NCBI GenBank assembly: GCA_020721025.1
Contig: DYNO01000041.1
Location: 2,742-16,095 of the forward strand
DNA: 13,354 nucleotides
Direction: 5' to 3'
From: Thiomargarita sp.
GTDB taxonomy: Bacteria > Pseudomonadota > Gammaproteobacteria > Beggiatoales > Beggiatoaceae
Positions 1-7,106 of the stretch are shown piece after piece (the stretch's first letter is position 1; each line of letters begins with the position of its first letter). A model generated the notes under the pieces. It worked only from the letters and a program-made list of their open reading frames with translations, ran no database searches and had not been told where the DNA came from. The translations under genes and the position numbers were made by a program.

Positions 1-1
1 T

Positions 2-1462
2 TTAAAAATCAAACGTCATCACATCACTGGCACGACGACAAATTTCTCGCCCGTAATCCGTCCATAAACCTTGTCCCCAATAGCGATAGCAACTGGTTTG
101 TGAACATAGCAGGTGAAATAACGCGTTACGATAACGCGGATCATCAGTAGAAACATTGGCTTGCAACACTTTCTCATGAAATTGTGAACTGACTTTTTCC
201 ATCGGTGCGAGTACGTTTTCATAACCCTTCACCCATGAAATGCTATTCGTCCAACTGCCCCCTTCCATGTGAAAGCGATGGTCTTCTTTGTGTAAATCTT
301 CAATCACTTGCGCTAATTTTTTCTCACCACTGCCCGGCACGTAGCGATCCCAAATCCGCTTTTGCATAATGGGTTGTACCACGGGCAAATCGCTTTCCTT
401 GATGCCGGAGGCGAATAAATGTTCCAGATATTCCGTCACATTCATGATCGGCGTGGTGGAATGAGAGCTTTCTCGCACTGCTTCATGATATTTGGGCGGA
501 AATTCATTCATCATCACGCCACCATTTTCACCATCGGCAATTTGGGTGACTAGCGGGGGAATGGAATGTCCGGCAAGTATTTGACGCGACAAGCCTTTCG
601 CTTCGTAATATGGCTGCATCTGTGCGACCAACTTGGTATCACTGCCTTGGGTTTTAATAATGGCGATGATGCTGACGGTTTTTCCTTCGGCATTGGTACA
701 AGTGAGCAAATGAGGTAAATGTTTGTGTTCTGGAGAGTGCCCCGTTTTCGCCAATTCAATGGTATGTTCTTGTACTAAAACCCATTGATAGCCGCAATCT
801 TTCAGCGTTTTAACGAATTCATAAGCCACGTTGGGATGATTGGGCAATGCCATTTCTGACGGAGAAAAACCACGCACTCGACTCACCGCTTCAAGTCCGA
901 AAATCGCTGCAAAATGATGTTGCCAAGCTTTGACGTGTAAACGAAAATCTTGTATGGGGGTAGAAGGTGCAACCGCATGTCCCCATGGACATCCTAACCA
1001 TTCAACTCCGCGCCGATAATTATGATCGCAAGTAATTGTTTTTAAAGCATCTAGCACGTCGTGGGCACCCATTTGTCGCAATCCGTGGAGCAACAGTCCT
1101 GAATATTCTAACATGACTCTTGGTTGTTTGCCTTCATTCATCAACGTAGGGATAAATTCACCCATGCGTTTATAGCACCATTGAAAGACAGGCGCGTTGT
1201 GATTATCGCCGGTGTGCTGATTGTCCATCATGTACTTGAGATTACTAATAATTTCTGCGGTGTGCAAATCAGAACCGCCGGCGGGAATCAGGGGTTGGTG
1301 CATGTGTAATGCAACGGCAAATGCACTGTGGATATGTTGAAAATCAATTCCACTGTCATCGAGAAAAACGGGATTATTTTTGTGTGCCGCAATGGCTTCA
1401 TCAACAATGGTTTCCGAACCTGAGATATTTGGTAAACCATCGATATATTCTGGCAGAGTCAC
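2..1462 (-). CDS. Glycoside hydrolase family 57 protein (uncharacterised subfamily)
   Basis: 486-aa protein, complete at both ends (TAA at 4-2). GH57 enzymes are retaining glycosidases or glucanotransferases acting on alpha-glucans such as starch and glycogen. Visible motifs are HMHQP at residues 53-57 (family region 1), GFSPSEMALP around 198-207 with E203 as likely nucleophile (the family's W-x-P-E-x-A type motif), and IADGENGG around 308-315 with D310 as candidate acid/base. The C-terminal part has an aromatic-rich YRYWGQGLWTDYGRE segment typical of family members. No signal peptide is seen, so it is probably cytoplasmic and may act on storage glycogen. The start is GTG at 1462-1460; an AGGA Shine-Dalgarno sits 8 nt upstream (1474-1471), which supports this start. 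Family assignment is firm; the substrate cannot be told from sequence alone. No other carbohydrate gene is adjacent. A broken transposon lies immediately upstream. Confidence 0.9.
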   Translation of the reverse strand: MTLPEYIDGLPNISGSETIVDEAIAAHKNNPVFLDDSGIDFQHIHSAFAVALHMHQPLIPAGGSDLHTAEIISNLKYMMDNQHTGDNHNAPVFQWCYKRMGEFIPTLMNEGKQPRVMLEYSGLLLHGLRQMGAHDVLDALKTITCDHNYRRGVEWLGCPWGHAVAPSTPIQDFRLHVKAWQHHFAAIFGLEAVSRVRGFSPSEMALPNHPNVAYEFVKTLKDCGYQWVLVQEHTIELAKTGHSPEHKHLPHLLTCTNAEGKTVSIIAIIKTQGSDTKLVAQMQPYYEAKGLSRQILAGHSIPPLVTQIADGENGGVMMNEFPPKYHEAVRESSHSTTPIMNVTEYLEHLFASGIKESDLPVVQPIMQKRIWDRYVPGSGEKKLAQVIEDLHKEDHRFHMEGGSWTNSISWVKGYENVLAPMEKVSSQFHEKVLQANVSTDDPRYRNALFHLLCSQTSCYRYWGQGLWTDYGREICRRASDVMTFDF

Positions 1463-1510
1463 GTGACCGATCCTAAAAAGTTATGAATTGTTCGGACAAG
1501 ATGTGCGAAT

Positions 1511-1589
1511 GACTCTCACTTTGTTCACGTCGTCAACACAACTGCTTGATTGCTCAAGTCTTACGTCATTCTTACGTGCATTTAGAGTC
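1511..1589 (-). ncRNA. Possible omega RNA / right-end structured remnant downstream of tnpB
   Basis: Nested complementary blocks: GACTCT (1511-1516) pairs with AGAGTC (1584-1589), CACGT (1526-1530) with ACGTG (1574-1578), and CTTGA (1545-1549) with TCAAG (1554-1558). On the minus strand the innermost loop is GCAA, a GNRA-type tetraloop. The segment lies just 3' of the tnpB remnant on the same strand, where IS200/IS605 elements carry the omega (reRNA) guide RNA and the right-end hairpin. It also lies in the 5' leader of the GH57 gene, so it could instead be a structured leader. The pairing is seen in the sequence; the RNA identity is inference. Confidence 0.3.
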
Positions 1590-1618
1590 CCGCCGGATCA
1601 TGTCGTGGACGTACAACA

Positions 1619-1996
1619 TTAACCGATATATCGGTTTAAGTTCAAAGCAGCATTCAAATCACGATCAATACTTAGACCACAATCGCAATTGTAAACTCTG
1701 TCTTTGAGTGTTAAATCTTGCTTGATTTGCCCGCAACTTGAGCACATCTTGCTGCTTGGAAAGAAACGGTTGGCAATGACTACAACACAATTGCGTAACT
1801 TTGCTTTGTATTCAATCATTTGCCGTAACATTCCGAATCCAACATCACTGATTGCGCGACTCAGTTTTCTGTTTTTAATCATTCCTTTTACATTCAAATC
1901 TTCGATCACAATTCTATCGAAGGTTTTAGTAACGTAATCAGAGAGTTGATGTGCAACCGCTTGACGTTGACGGGCAACACGAATCAGATTTGGTAT
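1619..1996 (-). pseudogene. tnpB: Truncated TnpB (IS200/IS605-family RNA-guided nuclease), C-terminal part only
   Basis: The reading frame runs from about 1996 (preceded in frame by TAA at 1999-1997) to TAA at 1621-1619, about 125 residues against the usual 350-420. It begins in the helical segment before RuvC-II (RVARQRQAVAHQLSDYV), then shows IVIEDLNVKGM with the RuvC-II glutamate, then the zinc ribbon (CSSCG at one end, NCDCG at the other), then DRDLNAALNL with the RuvC-III aspartate. The N-terminal half, including the RuvC-I aspartate (usual context GxDxG), is missing. No such sequence is visible on the far side of the break. A GTG at 1909 could start a 96-aa peptide, but this would not be an active nuclease. 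No tnpA is present. It is therefore an immobile remnant unless complemented in trans. Confidence 0.88.
1621..1636. repeat. 16-bp perfect palindrome at the tnpB 3' end
   Basis: AACCGATATATCGGTT reads identically on both strands and encodes the last residues NRYIG plus the first two bases of the stop codon of the tnpB remnant. As RNA it would form a 6-bp stem with a UAUA loop. The NRYIG ending is common in TnpB, so the palindrome may be a coding constraint, a right-end or omega RNA element, or both. Confidence 0.55.
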
Positions 1997-2024
1997 TTAC
2001 AAAAGACGTGTTGGTATGATTCTA

Positions 2025-2045
2025 TTATGGGTTATGGGTTATGGG
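2025..2045 (+). repeat. Heptamer tandem repeat, 3 copies of TTATGGG
   Basis: Three perfect contiguous copies at 2025-2031, 2032-2038 and 2039-2045, followed by a fourth partial copy of one base. It lies just beyond the broken end of the tnpB remnant. Short heptamer repeats of this kind occur between genes in filamentous cyanobacteria and sulfur bacteria (general knowledge). No function is implied. Confidence 0.8.
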
Positions 2046-2461
2046 TGACACAGCATCATGCGACGAAATCTAAATCTATGTAAACACGGTTTCCGTTCAC
2101 ACCCTATAAATGATAATACAAGTTGCTTAGTCATGCAAGCCGGTATGAAAAAAACCGCAGAACTATAAAATAGACTACCGTAATGAATCAAAAACATGTA
2201 TTGACAACTCATGTTCACCGTTATCAATCACTGCGAAATACTTCGGTGAGAATATGTTATTCTGTGCACTCGTTTTTCTGCTAAAATGAACAAACAGTTC
2301 AGTCACTTTGGTTAGATAGATTATGTTCTGTTGACATTTCGCTGAAAACATTTTGATTTTTCGCCATTTTTATCGTCACAACCACCACCATAGTATTAAT
2401 AGGACTTCGAGAAAATATTTTGGTTTTACACAATTATCGAATTTAATTTCAGATACTATTG

Positions 2462-2972
2462 TAAACAACCTATTAAGATTTTTTGATGACGAATGTGAAG
2501 TAACGCAATTTTATGAAAACTTTTATAATAAAATCAAAATTATATTTCATTCAGATAATGAGAGTTTGAATATTCTGGCAAGTTGATGAATTCTGATTTA
2601 AATGGGAGAAGTTGCAAATTATTATTTTTGTTCCACGTACCCTGACGCATTTTGTCGAAAATAATGATAATAAAAACTGATACTTACATAAAATAAATCA
2701 ATCAATGGAATCATCGAGACAATAATTTGTGGACACGATGATAATCTAGGTGAAATATGTGATAATGAGGGACACGTTAGCTGCATATAACACGAAATTT
2801 GATTTTTTAACTGGTTTGAAGGAATGTGACTGAAAATAGTCCAAAAAATGTGTATTGAGCAAACCAGATTTATTTATAATCAAATGATGGTAAATGAATA
2901 ATTAAAGTTTGATTTTTATAAAATATACCGTTAATCAACTTTTTGAATTAATTACAATTAAACAACCTATTA
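2462..2972 (+). repeat. Pair of 14-bp direct repeats (TAAACAACCTATTA)
   Basis: Identical copies at 2462-2475 and 2959-2972, 497 bp apart. In AT-rich DNA of this size a perfect 14-mer pair is unlikely but not impossible by chance. They could mark an old duplication or insertion boundary; nothing between them identifies an element. Confidence 0.4.
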
Positions 2973-3038
2973 TTGCTAAAAAGCAATGATTTATCAAATA
3001 TGGACAGCGACTTGTTGTTAGAACAATAAATCGAGTAG

Positions 3039-3143
3039 CACAAGGTAATAGAACATCTCGAAGTTGGCTACTATTTTGCAGTAGGTAATGGAATATTAAG
3101 AAACGTTAAAAATGATGATGTTGCCGTGTCACAAACGAAATAA
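3039..3143 (+). pseudogene. Possible C-terminal gene fossil
   Basis: A 34-codon open stretch without a start codon, bounded by TAG at 3036-3038 and TAA at 3141-3143. The translation includes EHLEVGYYFAVGNGILRNV and has a protein-like composition, unlike most frames in this AT-rich gap. I do not recognise the family. It may be the surviving end of a decayed gene or a chance frame. Confidence 0.25.
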
Positions 3144-3251
3144 TTAGAATGAGATGAAAAAAATGCGTAAAATAGCGATTATCTATAGTTTTAAAACTAA
3201 CATAACTCGTTTCACCGCTAGAACACCACAGCTATAATTATCGGAAATAGG

Positions 3252-3280
3252 TTGCTTGCGTTTTTTACACCATAAATTAT
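3252..3280 (+). promoter_or_regulatory. Candidate sigma70-type promoter for the cNMP/transporter/ccoS set
   Basis: TTGCTT at 3252-3257, a 17-bp spacer, then AATTAT at 3275-3280 (4/6 to the -10 consensus). It ends 35 bp before the first ATG of the operon. AT-rich DNA yields such matches easily. Confidence 0.3.
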
Positions 3281-3315
3281 ATGGTCTGATCATGACATAA
3301 TACGTTGATTTACTG

Positions 3316-3747
3316 ATGATTCCCTTAGAGAAAATTATCGTTCTAAATAAAGTTCCGCTCTTCTCAACATTGAAAACGGAGGATATTCACATGATATCCA
3401 CCATTTCTACTGAGGAAGCCTATGAAGACGGACATGTCCTATTTCGTGAAGGCGACGTGGGAGATAAATTATTTATTGTGGTATCAGGTAAAGTACAGAT
3501 TTTAAAGAATATTGCGGGTGAAGAAAAATTAATTGTGACACTAAAAGAAAATGATGTGTTGGGCGAACTGGCGTTATTTGATGCAGAAACACGCACTGCA
3601 ACAGTACGTTGTGACAGTCCATGCACTTTTTTGGTGATTGAACGCAATGATATGGAACAGTTGGCACATGAATATCCCGCAATTGCCTTTGGATTTATTA
3701 AAGTGTTGATTTCTCGGATGCGTGAAATGCTCAAAACCAAAAATTAG
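3316..3747 (+). CDS. Stand-alone cyclic-nucleotide-binding domain protein (CAP_ED/cNMP fold)
   Basis: 143 aa, essentially one cNMP-binding domain with a short helical tail and no DNA-binding helix-turn-helix or catalytic domain. The beta-roll core is at about residues 35-110, with FREGDVGDKLFIVVSGKVQI as the typical early strands. The phosphate-binding cassette LGELALFDAETRTATV lies at 82-97; E84 and R93 are in the positions of the ribose- and phosphate-contacting residues of CAP-family domains, so ligand binding is plausible. Cytoplasmic; no signal peptide. The stop is followed after 2 nt by the ATG of the transporter-HEAT gene, indicating co-translation. In related systems this domain gates or regulates an attached membrane or enzyme partner, so I infer a regulatory subunit of the downstream membrane protein. 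No clear Shine-Dalgarno precedes the ATG. Confidence 0.88.
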   Translation: MIPLEKIIVLNKVPLFSTLKTEDIHMISTISTEEAYEDGHVLFREGDVGDKLFIVVSGKVQILKNIAGEEKLIVTLKENDVLGELALFDAETRTATVRCDSPCTFLVIERNDMEQLAHEYPAIAFGFIKVLISRMREMLKTKN

Positions 3748-3749
3748 TC

Positions 3750-6734
3750 ATGATAACTCGACTGCTGCGTTTCTTAGGTAATATTTTTTCCGTCAAAGCC
3801 AATGAATGGGAAGGCGTTTTATTATTTTTCCTCCTGTTGACGGTTTTTTCATACGGGGTAAGTTTTGCTCGCAGTATTGGTGTGACCTTGGTCGTGCATA
3901 AACTAGGGGGTGAAACATTACCCTACATGTTTATTTTGACTGACTTAGGCGTCATGATTGGTTCCATCGTCTATGCCCATTACACACGTAAATCGACTGG
4001 ATTAGCGATCCTTGGATTTTTTCTGCTCGCCACCACGATTTTTTCCCTGTTTGCCCAAGCTCTATTTTTCTTTAACGAACTGTGGGCAGACCGCCTCAAC
4101 TGGGTCTATGGACTTTTCTTCGCCGGCTTTCAATTTTTCTATGTGTTGATTTTTATTCATGTTGGCAGCGTCATCGCCTCCTATTTCACCGCGGTGCAAT
4201 ATAAACGCGTGACCTCGCTCATTCATGCCGGATTACCGATTGGCGGGGTATTGGGTGGCATATCACTGTTCACCATGTTGGAATTGTTCCGGCTGCGTCC
4301 CGAACGCTTGGTATTCATGCTCGGACTGGCTTGTTTGGGGGCGTATGGCGTGTTGTACATGATTCATGCGCGTTTAAGCCCAGTACGTGCCAGTGCCCCC
4401 GAATTTCGTGGCTCGTTGAATCCATTCAAAGAATTACTCGCCGCTTACAAATATACCCTATCTTCCTCATTGATGGTTGCCATGTCATTGGGATTGATGT
4501 TATTCGTGATTGGGAGCAAATTGCTGGAATATCAATACCAAGTAATTATTTATCCGCATATTTATGAAGATGTCAGTGCCCGGACTGCATTTTTAGCTAC
4601 TTACGATATCGGCGCAAATTTACTGTGGTTAGTTATCCAACTGTTTGTAACTACTCCAATAATTGTCGGCATTGGCGTTGGTGCAAGTAACATGTTGCAC
4701 CCCATCCTTTCAACCTTGGCATCGCTGGGTTTGTTTGCCTTTTTTTACCTGAATACCTCTGCGACAGATATGGAACAAAATGCGTTGCTCATGTTAGGAA
4801 TTGCGATTTTTGCTCAATTTATCAACCAAGAAATGCGCTATGCGTTACGGGCTCCAGCAAATAATCTCCTTTTCAATGCGATACCTCCAAATTTATGGGG
4901 TATCAATAAAGCTTTCCTCAATGGTATTGTTTTCCCTGTATCTACCCTCATTGCTTCAGTATTTTTAATCCTGTTGGCGGGCAACCATCCTACACTCACG
5001 GAAATACTCGCGGGAAAAACCAGTTTTATCATCTCACTTGTTGCCTTATTGGTCTCACTCTTGGGCATCCTCGCGGCATTTCCCCAGTGGACAGCGTATG
5101 AAAAAGGCGTTTATGGGCTACTCAATCGAGAGCTCTTTGACAAGCGCGAAGTAGGCAGCAGCAAAAGTGGCACGCTCAAGCAAGTCATTGAAGAAAAACT
5201 CAATAGCAGCGATTCTTATCATGTTGTTGCGGCATTGGAAATGATTCGGGTACTGCGACTCAGCTATTTTGCGACCCAAGTCGGGAATTTAATGTTGCGC
5301 AAGACCACTTCCTTACAAATCAAGGAACATTGCATCAACACCATTGCCTCGCTGCCCCAAACCAATACCAATATCACTTATTTAGTTGAAGCCTTGCGTA
5401 CCGAACAAGACCCCCAAGTGCTGCCGTCAATTTTACGCAATCTGTCGCAATTCAAAAATGTTAATTTTAATCAACAGATTGAAAAACTACTCAAGCATAA
5501 TTCTCCTGCGGTGTTTGTGGAAGCCTGCCTTAGCTTGTACGCGCACCCACTCTATCCCCGCAAACACGAGATTGAAAAGAAAATTCTAAGCCGGCTGTCT
5601 GATCCCAAATCACCCAATTCTGCTCTATATTTGCGAGCGTTAGGGGAACTGCGCCAACAACGTTACAGCGATTACGTGCTGCCCTATCTCGACCATAAAA
5701 AGTCAGAGATTAGTATTGCCGCGTTCACTGCCTATATCCGCATGTTGGAAGGGCAACTGGAACAACATAAACCACGCTTGGTCGCCGCGCTGACTTCACC
5801 GATAAAAGAGATTAAAATCAATGCGTTGCGCGCATTAAAAGAATGCCAACCGCTGGATGATTGGACTCCCGTGATTCACCTACTGGGAGCAAAAGATCGA
5901 ACATTGGTCAATGAAAGCAAGGAATTATTGCGACTCAACCTCAATATGTGCCGTCACACCTTGATTGCACAGGCTTTTTCCTCACGAGCCGCGGTACAAG
6001 AGCGCTTTGAAATTTTATCCTTGGTTTATTCACGACTTTCTGATGCCCAACAACAAAGATTACGGGAAATGGCAGATGAATCACTGAAAAGTTTCGTTCA
6101 AATCAACGGATTACTCAAAGTACATCTCTCAATACGCTCCCACAGTCGCACCTACGATCTGATCACCAAACTGTTGCAAGAAATTGCGGAAAGTCACCTG
6201 TTGAACGTATTAACCGTCATTACCTACGCTTCTGAACAAAATTTAGAATTTTTCCAACGCGTCAGTCGCGGGCTCATGTCGCAAAGTCGGGCGAATCAAG
6301 GTAATGCCCTAGAAGTTTTGACCAATGCCAAAGAAAAATATTTAGTGAGTCGGGTGCTTAAATATTTCGACGAACGTCTCACCGATATTCAATCCATTTC
6401 ACGGGTTTATGGCTCACTGTTTAACGAAAGTTTGCGGGTTGATCAACACAACTACGAAAAACATCTACTTTCACTGGATCACTACCTGCTACGTGCTTGT
6501 TTATATTATGTTAAAAAAGAACGTACCGGAGCTTTAGAAGTCAATCGAGCTCATCGTAAAGTGCGCGAATTACTGGTCGATGCCCCCGTGAAACGTCTGA
6601 CAGTTGCTCGACCTCACGCCCCAGCTTCCACGCCACACACCACCGCAAGCAAATCGCGTCCGGAGCCACAAAAACCCTCTCGGTTCAAAGCAGCGGCAGA
6701 ACTTCTCAAAAATAGTGCGAAAAAGATAACTTAA
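3750..6734 (+). CDS. MFS / ADP-ATP-carrier-like membrane protein with C-terminal HEAT-like repeats
   Basis: 994 aa. Residues about 20-445 hold some ten to twelve hydrophobic segments (for example 22-40, 57-76, 86-108, 117-145, 190-206, 240-255, 290-310, 318-334, 345-356, 390-411, 426-445) in an MFS-like layout. The segment RAPANNLLFNAIPPNLWGIN, followed by KAFLNGIVFPVSTL (residues 367-400), resembles the conserved region of nucleotide (ATP/ADP, TLC/NTT) exchangers and related MFS proteins. Residues about 475-930 are soluble, helical and repeat-like (LPSILRNLSQFKNVN, IKINALRALKECQPLDD), consistent with HEAT/ARM repeats, a protein-interaction scaffold. The last 50 residues are Pro/Ala/Lys-rich and probably disordered. 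It starts 2 nt after the cNMP-domain gene and ends 2 nt before ccoS. I recall fusions of TLC-type transporters with HEAT and cNMP domains in other bacteria; here the cNMP domain is a separate gene. The transported substrate is unknown. Confidence 0.8.
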   Translation: MITRLLRFLGNIFSVKANEWEGVLLFFLLLTVFSYGVSFARSIGVTLVVHKLGGETLPYMFILTDLGVMIGSIVYAHYTRKSTGLAILGFFLLATTIFSLFAQALFFFNELWADRLNWVYGLFFAGFQFFYVLIFIHVGSVIASYFTAVQYKRVTSLIHAGLPIGGVLGGISLFTMLELFRLRPERLVFMLGLACLGAYGVLYMIHARLSPVRASAPEFRGSLNPFKELLAAYKYTLSSSLMVAMSLGLMLFVIGSKLLEYQYQVIIYPHIYEDVSARTAFLATYDIGANLLWLVIQLFVTTPIIVGIGVGASNMLHPILSTLASLGLFAFFYLNTSATDMEQNALLMLGIAIFAQFINQEMRYALRAPANNLLFNAIPPNLWGINKAFLNGIVFPVSTLIASVFLILLAGNHPTLTEILAGKTSFIISLVALLVSLLGILAAFPQWTAYEKGVYGLLNRELFDKREVGSSKSGTLKQVIEEKLNSSDSYHVVAALEMIRVLRLSYFATQVGNLMLRKTTSLQIKEHCINTIASLPQTNTNITYLVEALRTEQDPQVLPSILRNLSQFKNVNFNQQIEKLLKHNSPAVFVEACLSLYAHPLYPRKHEIEKKILSRLSDPKSPNSALYLRALGELRQQRYSDYVLPYLDHKKSEISIAAFTAYIRMLEGQLEQHKPRLVAALTSPIKEIKINALRALKECQPLDDWTPVIHLLGAKDRTLVNESKELLRLNLNMCRHTLIAQAFSSRAAVQERFEILSLVYSRLSDAQQQRLREMADESLKSFVQINGLLKVHLSIRSHSRTYDLITKLLQEIAESHLLNVLTVITYASEQNLEFFQRVSRGLMSQSRANQGNALEVLTNAKEKYLVSRVLKYFDERLTDIQSISRVYGSLFNESLRVDQHNYEKHLLSLDHYLLRACLYYVKKERTGALEVNRAHRKVRELLVDAPVKRLTVARPHAPASTPHTTASKSRPEPQKPSRFKAAAELLKNSAKKIT

Positions 6735-6736
6735 AC

Positions 6737-6901
6737 ATGGACATACTTTATTTATTAATTCCTATCTCGTTAGTGATAGTCGGCTTGATTGTCGCGGCGT
6801 TTTTATGGGCAATTCATTCTGGACAATTTGACGACTTGGAAGGTCCCGCCCACGAAATTTTAATGGATGATGACAGCCCGCATGAAAATGATTTAAAATA
6901 G
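6737..6901 (+). CDS. ccoS: CcoS, cbb3-type cytochrome oxidase assembly protein
   Basis: 54-aa protein, start ATG 6737-6739, stop TAG 6899-6901. It has one N-terminal membrane helix (LYLLIPISLVIVGLIVAAF, residues 4-22) followed by the CcoS/FixS hallmark WAIHSGQFDDLEGPAHEIL (24-42) and an acidic tail. CcoS is needed for maturation of cbb3 oxidase, for cofactor insertion into the CcoN subunit at the inner membrane. It usually sits after ccoI (a Cu-transporting P-type ATPase) near ccoNOP. Here it follows the transporter-HEAT gene by 2 nt, and no other cco gene is in the window. Length and motif are full and typical, so it is probably functional. The inverted-repeat element begins at the next base after the stop codon. 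Confidence 0.93.
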   Translation: MDILYLLIPISLVIVGLIVAAFLWAIHSGQFDDLEGPAHEILMDDDSPHENDLK

Positions 6902-7026
6902 AATCAATCGTTTGGATAGTTCAAAAATTATATTTTAAGATCAATCAGTTATCGAATTAATCAAATAACTGTAACTTATTGATTTTAATTGAAAACTGTC
7001 CGAACTATTGGTTTAACTGATTGATT
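6902..7026. repeat. 125-bp imperfect inverted-repeat element (MITE-like)
   Basis: The left end carries AATCAATC (6902-6909) and ATAGTTC (6916-6922); the right end carries their complements GAACTAT (7002-7008) and GATTGATT (7019-7026). With small gaps the ends align over some 20-25 bp. Inside, CAGTTAT pairs with ATAACTG around 6946-6971, and TGATTTT/AAAATCA (7022-7037) abuts the right end. There is no coding potential. It could be a small non-autonomous element or a long hairpin ending the ccoS transcript. Confidence 0.5.
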
Positions 7027-7106
7027 TTTTAAAATCACAATAAACACCTAACCTCTTATTGATTTTTCCATCAGTTCATCGACTACTCAACCCAAACGCT
7101 ACTTCC

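Larger units (their letters stand above)
2000..3315. other. AT-rich 1.3 kb gap without a convincing gene
   Basis: No open frame here has both a credible start and recognisable domains. The longest frame (2353-2586, plus) needs a TTG start without a Shine-Dalgarno and resembles nothing I recognise. Short protein-like stretches without starts occur, the best at 3039-3143 (plus), reading IEHLEVGYYFAVGNG and ending in TAA. A 14-bp direct repeat (2462-2475 and 2959-2972) and the heptamer array lie inside. Base composition is visibly more AT-rich than in the flanking genes. The picture fits decayed, possibly acquired DNA next to a dead transposon, plus the promoter region of the following operon. 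Confidence 0.6.

Noticed and set aside
2058..2168. 36-aa plus-strand frame beginning MRRNLNLCKHG
   Set aside because: Too short, no Shine-Dalgarno and no recognisable family; kept only as part of the unexplained gap.
2039..2227. 62-aa minus-strand frame, tested as the missing TnpB N-terminus
   Set aside because: Shows none of the TnpB N-terminal features and no GxDxG RuvC-I motif; it also starts among repeats and unrelated DNA.
2331..2336. Perfect TTGACA -35 hexamer
   Set aside because: No acceptable -10 at 16-18 bp and no credible gene downstream.
2353..2586. 77-aa plus-strand frame in the AT-rich gap
   Set aside because: Only a TTG start without a Shine-Dalgarno, no recognisable domain, and composition like the surrounding non-coding DNA.
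3420..3740. 106-aa minus-strand frame opposite the cNMP-domain gene
   Set aside because: Antisense shadow of a clearly recognisable coding gene.
1489..7006. Shared GTTCGGACA near the GH57 start (1489-1497) and, inverted, in the 6902-7026 element
   Set aside because: Only about nine bases match and the flanks differ, so a common element end is not supported.
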